Shown in pieces: positions 58,196-64,000 of a stretch of DNA of 64,000 nt (positions within the stretch are counted from its first letter, which is position 1; the number at the start of each line of letters is the position of its first letter). The notes below the pieces were generated by a model. That model did not search any database, was not told the origin of the DNA, and worked only from the letters and a program-made list of their open reading frames with translations. Source of the DNA: Lotus japonicus (taxonomy: Eukaryota; Streptophyta; Magnoliopsida; Fabales; Fabaceae); the NCBI RefSeq assembly GCF_012489685.1, contig NC_080045.1, positions 48,133,096 through 48,197,095 on the forward strand, written 5' to 3'. The position numbers were made by a program, and so were the translations under genes.

Positions 58196-58444
58196 GAAAA
58201 ATATAATACTTCATTGGGCCAATTCATTAGGACCATAGAAAGCTCATAAATATACCTCTCTATTACGTCATTGCTTAGATAAGAACTCCACAAATCGATG
58301 ATTACACTCTCTTAGTTTATGAATACAATAAATACAGTTTACTTCATCAACTATTCATTAACTAATTGAGTAATGAAATTGAAAAATATTATTGTTAATG
58401 AATTGATAATAATAAATAGTTACATTGTTAATAAAGATTTATTT

Positions 58445-58620
58445 TCAGGTTTAAGATATGTGTCCTTCTTTGGAGGCAATTCTGTTCGAGTCGAGAGCAT
58501 CCACATCATGGTGGTGCTAACTCTCACAGCGGGTGATTTTTTCATCCACAAGACTCGAACCTGAGACTTTACTTAAGGGGAATCAAGCATGTATCACTTG
58601 AACCATCCACCCGTTAGTAA
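58445..58620 (-). mobile_element. Second tRNA-derived SINE
   Basis: On minus, ATGGTTCAAGTGATACATG (A box) is followed by AGGTTCGAGTCTTGTGG (B box), then a unique body ending near 58445. It is a different family from the copy at 58035 and has no counterpart at the mirrored place in the left arm (about 49.7 kb). Confidence 0.55.
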
Positions 58621-58719
58621 GATTTACTTACTTAATTTCTCAATCAGTGTTCTTAAGATTCTAGTCAACGTTTGTCTTTAAATATTTAAGGTTAACTTAA
58701 TTGCAATTAGTGTCTTGTC

Positions 58720-59635
58720 AAAATGTATTTACTAATCGTTCAAAAAAATGTATTTACTAAATTTGAAATATGCTCACATATAGAGAACAGTGAGGATGAT
58801 CTAAACCCAAAACCCTAGCGGAAATATAATATTATAATGGCCTAGCCGTCTAATTCTCAGTATACAAACTTTCTCTTTTGTAGGATATACAAGACAGGGC
58901 CGGTCCAACACTAAATGAATCCTAAAACAAATTTTAAAGTGAAACTTTTTTACCTAAAAAAATGTTTCTTTATTAAACTTTTTACATAAAAATAATTTTT
59001 AATTAAAATTTATTTTTCAAGCTTTTTGAGATAAAAATAATTTATTAAATTATCATAATAATTTTTTTTGGGTAAAATTAACACAATAAATTTGATTTAA
59101 CATGTCTTTTTCAATTGATAGTAAAGCTCATCCATTTAATCTTTGTTGAGACATAATTGATCTAAGATAAGATTTTATTAATTTTAATTTTGGGGGCCTT
59201 TTTTACTTAGTAAAAAAAAAATTGGGGGCCATATTTACTTAGTAAATAAATTTATTTTTTGGGGCCTAAAACCCTTAATTGGGTGGCTTTGGCCTTGGTC
59301 CTGCATTGATATAAGAAGCCCTAGTCTATCCTTAGTGGACTTCTTGGGCCTAATATTTTCTCGGCCCATAAGTCGATGCAGGAGTAGTCTTCGCCCTAGG
59401 TGGTTCCTTTCTAAGTCTAAACGCTTAACTATCAGACTTCCCTCTTCGTCGTTCCTCCCGCCTTGAAACAATGTAAGACAACCCCCAAAATTTCCCCTAA
59501 AAGAAAATCCCTCCTAGCCCTCGTCAGCACCCCAAGGTAACTATGAAAATCAGGTTGCACCAAGAGATCCCCATTAAAGAAAAGTCCAAACCGTAGGTCC
59601 CCAACAACCTCAAAACCATAGAACATTATAATTTA
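58720..59635. other. Rearranged patch of the right arm
   Basis: 58720-58910 and 59300-59455 are pieces of the flank that also occurs whole at 60820-61140 and at 43790-44150. They are split by a block with GGGGGCC strings (58910-59300). 59460-59635 is a LINE-like fragment matching 51500-51700. No gene. Confidence 0.5.
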
Positions 59636-59639
59636 TTAG

Positions 59640-60795
59640 ACTTTTTTCTCATTTGTCAATAATAGACCATTAGACTATTGGCATGTGTGAGATTTCTTGA
59701 GTCTTCGGGGTCTACCCCTCCTTTGAGTGTTCATTTCAAGAACATTTTGGCACCGTCTATGAGGAACAATAAGTTCTTGATTTTCAGATCACGTGGATTG
59801 GTTGCGTAATCTAGTGAATTCGAGATTCCTATGTGGTGATAGAAACTCGTCGACGAAGGCGACGAGATTCACCGGAGCGGAGGCGTATCTCACCTCCGAG
59901 GCGTTTTCAGCAGCCGGTGTTGGAGGAGAGAGTGCAACACGGTGTGGAACAATGGGAACCGAATCTGCACGTTCCAGATCCTGGTAACCGCGATCAACCT
60001 CCACCACCGCTTCAAAAATAAAAAATCAAATCGTTGTGGATTTTCCGGCGGGATTTAATGAAGTCAGTCGCGTTAATCGTGATGCAATACTTGAAGATTT
60101 GTGATTAACCAGAAATAGGTGGGTGGCATCTTTGTTAGGGAAAGGGTAAGTGAAGTTTTGAACTCGGAAATAGACCTCGTGCTGACGGAGACGGCTAATG
60201 GAGGGAGCAGCATCGAGTGGCAAGTTACGAATGACGATCTGCCAAAGTCAGACGCCATAAGACATTGTGAAAGACACGCTGCGCTCTCATGCTTCGAGCT
60301 CGGTGTCTTGTGGACTTGTGGACCGGGTAGGGGGCATTGGCCCGGTCGGTAAGGGATTGAAGTTTGTGGGGATATGGCGATTGAGTTTAATGTAAGGTGG
60401 TGATCAAAGGCGTTTTAGAATACACGCTGCGCTTTCATGCTTCGAGCCCGGTATCTTGTGGGCTGGGCGAGTTCTCACACCGAACGGGGGCTCGCCCAAG
60501 GAGGGTACTCCACCAGGGTACAAGCCTTGGGAGGCTACAAGCTTTTTATTCCTCTAGGGTAATCGCCGTTGGCGAGGGACACCTGTAAGGGAGTTGGGCC
60601 TAATATAGCACGGCCCAACAGACCCATTTGAGATAAATTTAAAAGCCCACAGAACCTCTATAAACGGGGACGGGGTGTACATTGTAAGGGGCTTTTTTCT
60701 CATTTGTCAATAATAAACCATTAGACTATTGCCATGTGTGAGATTTCTTGAGTCTTTGGGGACTACCCCTCCTTTGAGTGTTCATTTCAAGAACA
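59640..60795 (+). mobile_element. Small LTR element, right-arm copy with truncated 5' LTR
   Basis: The 3' LTR is complete (60459-60795, 337 bp, TGGGCTGGGCGAG to CAAGAACA). The 5' LTR is reduced to its last ~105 bp (59640-59744). The primer site TGGCACCGTCTATGAGG is at 59748-59764. The internal region is uninterrupted and shows the empty site of the solo LTR at 45013. A frame after the primer site (DSPERRRISPPRRF) may be the remnant of gag. Confidence 0.75.
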
Positions 60796-63700
60796 ATTTG
60801 TCTTTAAATATTCAAGGTTAACTAAATTGCAATTAATGTCTTGTCAAAATATATTTACTAAATTTGAAATATGCTCACATATAGAGAACAATGAGCATGA
60901 TCTAAGACCTCCCTAGTGGAAGTATAGTATTGTAATAGCCTAGCCGCCTAATGCATAAATGGTCAAAAAGTCTTTTCTCATGATACAAACTTTCCCTTTT
61001 GTAGAATATACAAGAAGCCATAGTCTATCCCTAGTGAACTTCTTGGGCCTTATATTTTCTCAGCCCATAAGTCCATACAAACGTAGTCTCCGCCCTAGGC
61101 CCTAGGCGGTAACTTTCGAAGTCTTAACGCTTAACTGTCAGACTTCATTGATTTATCATTATTTATAACATATTATGTCAATATTCAGCTCACCTCAATC
61201 GCAAGATATGATACTCCCTTCGTTCCAGAAAGAAGATAGCTTTAACCACTCATATTTGTCCAATTTTTGTTGTTTTAGAAAACCAATGCATTTGTTTCTA
61301 TTTTTTTTCATCTATACTCTCATTTAATAAATTGTATCTCACTTATTAGCTTTCGTATTAACCAACCACAACTTTTCTCTATTAACTACATTCACCTCTA
61401 TTTGAAGTTGAATTTAATAGTTGCACATGTTACTAATAAATTTAAATAGGGGTTTTTATTAGCATTGTACTATCAATAATTATCACATTACTCTTTGTTG
61501 GGGTTGTTTATTCTCTATCTATGCCAAAATTTTTATCTCTTTAAGGAGTATTATGTATCTTGCATATTTCCTCATCATATATTAAATATATTTCCTCTTT
61601 CTAAAAAAAATCATATTACTCTTTGTGTCATAACCTTAAACAATAAATTTTCTAGTATCATAAATGAAAATATTTATATTTGAATTTGAATAATATTTAT
61701 TGAAATTAATAGTAATAATTATATATATTCAACTAATTAATAGGTTCCATTATGAAGGAATTTAATAGCAATACTTCATAATTAATAATTTCTTTAATTT
61801 TATTTCATTGCATTTAATTCAAATTTTGTCACTCATTGAAACAATTAAATGATTTAAAATTTTTTTACATTTTGAATTTTAATTTCTATGACAATACAAT
61901 TTTAAACAACAACTTTTCTGAAACAGAGGAAGTAAGAGTTTATCAATCATAAATGAAATTTTTTATCTTTGATTTTGATTTGAATAATACTTATTGAAAT
62001 TAATAGTAATAATTATATATAGTCATATAATTAATAGGTTTCATAATTAAATGAAGGAATTTAATGACAATACTTCGTAACTTATAAGCTAACAGATTAG
62101 ATTATACTAAAATAAATTTTTCAACAATCAGACTTATAATATTATATGCTACTAGAGATGAAACAAAACAAGATTTTGTTGGTTTCTTAGAGACGGAGAG
62201 CCAATTTAAAATCGCACTTAATTTTAAGGTATTTAAATACGTCATATGTTTATTTTTAAATAGACTTATAACTTTGAATCATTATATTAGTTGATTTTCT
62301 TAAATATATAAAAATGTCAATAAGTATATAATATCAAGATATTATGATAAATTTCTAATATATAGACATCATAAATGGTAAAATATATTTATGCTAATCA
62401 TATTTACAATGTACCAGAAAAATGCTTATAAAAAAAAGTACCAGAAAAACACTAATTATATTTACTTAAATAGGCTAGCCTATAAGGCTTACAACGCTCG
62501 TTGAATGGCCTGAGTATGACATTTTTAACTAAATAGGCTTTTCTAAAAGCTTAAGCCTTGCCTACTTACCAATTTGGCCTGACCTAGGCTTGTGGTAGGC
62601 TAGGCCATAGGCCCCTACAAACAATCTGGCATATTTCCACCCCTAGTGTAAGTGATATGAGTAGTGCGCTAGGATGTGCATAATCCTGGGCGAGCCCCTT
62701 ACCATGTTGAGGGGCTTCCTATGCGGGTCCCCTATTTTCTTTGAGGGGGCTCGCCTAGTCCATATTTGAAGTAAAATTTCATTGATTTCTTATTTATAAC
62801 ATATTCTGTCGTTGTTCAGTTCACCTCAATCGCAAGATATGATACTCCCTTCGTTCCATAAAGATTGTTGCTTTAGCCACTCCTATTTTTCTAAAAAGTT
62901 TGTTGTTTTAGAAAACCAATGCATTTGTTTCTAATTTTTTTCATCTATACCATCATTTAATAAATTTTCTCTCATATATCAACTTTCGTATTAACCAACC
63001 ACAACTTTTCTCTATTAACTACTCCCTCCGTTTCAATATAAGTGTCCACTTAGAGCAAGAATATTTGTTTCAAAATAATTGTCCACTTACAATTTCAAGG
63101 TTGCAATAATTGATGTTTTCCATATAATTCCCCTATGAAAACAATAAATGAGAAGAGATAGAAATACACCTTAAGGGGGAAACTAGGAAAACAAATAATA
63201 TATTTTTAACAGTTAACAATATTTATTGCACTTCTTAATATGTGTGCATCTTCTCTAAGCGGACACTTATTCTGAAACGGAGGGAGTACAATCATCTCTA
63301 TCTTGCTTTTTTGAGTTGTAATTTTCTTTTCTATTTTCTCTTTGTATTGGGTTGAAGTACTTCTTGTACTTCTCTTCAATATAGTTATTGGCTTACAAAA
63401 AAAAACATTAATCTCTATCCGAAGTTGAATTTAATAGTTGCACATGTTACTAGTAAAATTAAATAGGGGTGTTTTATTAACATTGTATTATCATATTACT
63501 TTTTGTTGGAGTTGTTTATTCTCTGGTTAAGCCAATTGTTTGATCTTTTTGAGGAGAGTTGTCTATCCTGCACATTTTCTCATCTAATATTGAATATATT
63601 TCATATTTAAAAAAATCATATTATTCTTTGTGTCACAACCTTAAACAACAATATTTTCTTAGATCATAAATGGAAATCTTTATATTTGAATTTGAAAAAT

Positions 63701-64000
63701 ATTTATTGAAATTAGTAGTAATAATTATACATAGTCAAGTAATTAATAGCTTCCATAATTAATGAAGGAAATTAATGACAATACTTCATAATTAATAATT
63801 TCTATTGCATTTATTAATTATTAAATGCAATAATTAATTAATTAATAATTTCTATAGAAATTAATCAATTAATTAATAATTTCTATATAAATTATTAATT
63901 ATGAAGTATTGTCATTAAATTCCTTCATTTATTATGGAACCTATTAATTACTTGACTATATATAATTATTACTATTAATTTCAATAAATATTATTCAAAT
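60796..64000. repeat. AT-rich repeat units of the right arm
   Basis: Two tandem units (about 61.14-62.1 and 62.1-64.0 kb) mirror 39.5-43.8 kb. They contain the CTCCCTTCGTTCC ends at 61215 and 62847, the CGCCCACACTAGGGG-type block in reverse (62640-62780) and long AT-rich palindromes near 63780-63900. No gene. Confidence 0.65.
63022..63286. mobile_element. Stowaway MITE (right arm)
   Basis: TA-flanked, with CTCCCTCCGTTTCAATATAA at one end and the complementary GAAACGGAGGGAG at the other; mirror of 40689-40954. Confidence 0.85.

Larger units (their letters stand above)
55640..64000 (-). repeat. Right arm of the large inverted repeat
   Basis: Mirror of 39535-52475, continuing to the window edge. 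It differs by lacking the solo LTR and the Mutator-like insert, and by a rearranged patch at 58900-59640, where LINE-like and flank sequence replace most of one small LTR. Confidence 0.85.

Noticed and set aside
63780..63910. AT-rich palindromes (TTAATTAATTAATAATTTC) considered as an origin or matrix attachment site
   Set aside because: They recur in all the AT-rich units of both arms and are explained by repeat structure; no further support.

Overview
The window is plant nuclear DNA, from a eudicot and most likely a papilionoid legume. That is inferred from the flavour of its Sirevirus, LINE and chromovirus copies; no host marker gene settles the species. It is almost entirely transposable elements inserted in one another. 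The only ordinary host genes I can support are a pair of small C2H2 zinc-finger genes. There are no rRNA or tRNA genes, no CRISPR array and no bacterial-type operon.

Left third (1-29.7 kb): one minus-strand nest about five insertions deep. A Ty3/gypsy chromovirus (5' LTR 26691-29698, PBS, start of gag) was entered by an L1-type LINE (ORF1, about 24692-25870). The LINE was entered by a Ty1/copia Sirevirus (5' LTR 23480-24691, then gag, protease, integrase, RT-RNase H, a long envelope-like ORF and polypurine motifs down to 668; its 3' LTR lies off the left edge). The Sirevirus was entered at least three times by LTR elements primed by tRNA-Asp: an LTR end at 1-667, a complete element at 1417-8095 (TSD AGCAG), and a three-LTR tandem element at 10106-16929 (TSD TTATT). 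The element at 1417-8095 was in turn entered by a chromovirus solo LTR at 3886-6566 (TSD AACCT). The envelope-like frame stays open across its insertion except for two nonsense codons. Downstream of it, on the opposite strand, lies a 125-codon ORF with its own TATA box, also split by an insertion.

Middle (29.7-39.5 kb): a Helitron-like 5' end, a chromovirus LTR fragment, a Mutator-like non-autonomous element (32327-37262) carrying a 3.9-kb solo LTR (32787-36718, TSD GCTAT), a GAR1-like RGG gene fragment, and a repeat unit present in inverted orientation on both sides of this block.

Right (39.5-64 kb): a very large imperfect inverted repeat. The left arm is about 39.5-52.5 kb. The right arm runs from about 55.6 kb to the window edge and beyond. 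Each arm carries one zinc-finger gene (50196-50636 + and 57433-57879 -), a tandemly duplicated LINE-like segment, a small LTR (TRIM-like) element, and AT-rich repeat units with a Stowaway MITE. The left arm also holds a 4.15-kb solo LTR (45013-49164, TSD GTTGC) and a Mutator-like insert. The spacer holds an LTR-like element and a Helitron with a canonical 3' hairpin and CTAG end.

The most notable observation is that the long (2.7-4.2 kb) chromovirus LTRs encode a protein within the LTR. Two intact ORFs (27074-27580 - and 48200-48682 +) share a motif pattern and a similarly placed acidic C-terminus, and decayed versions sit at the same place in two other LTRs. The second is the antisense gene inside the Sirevirus.
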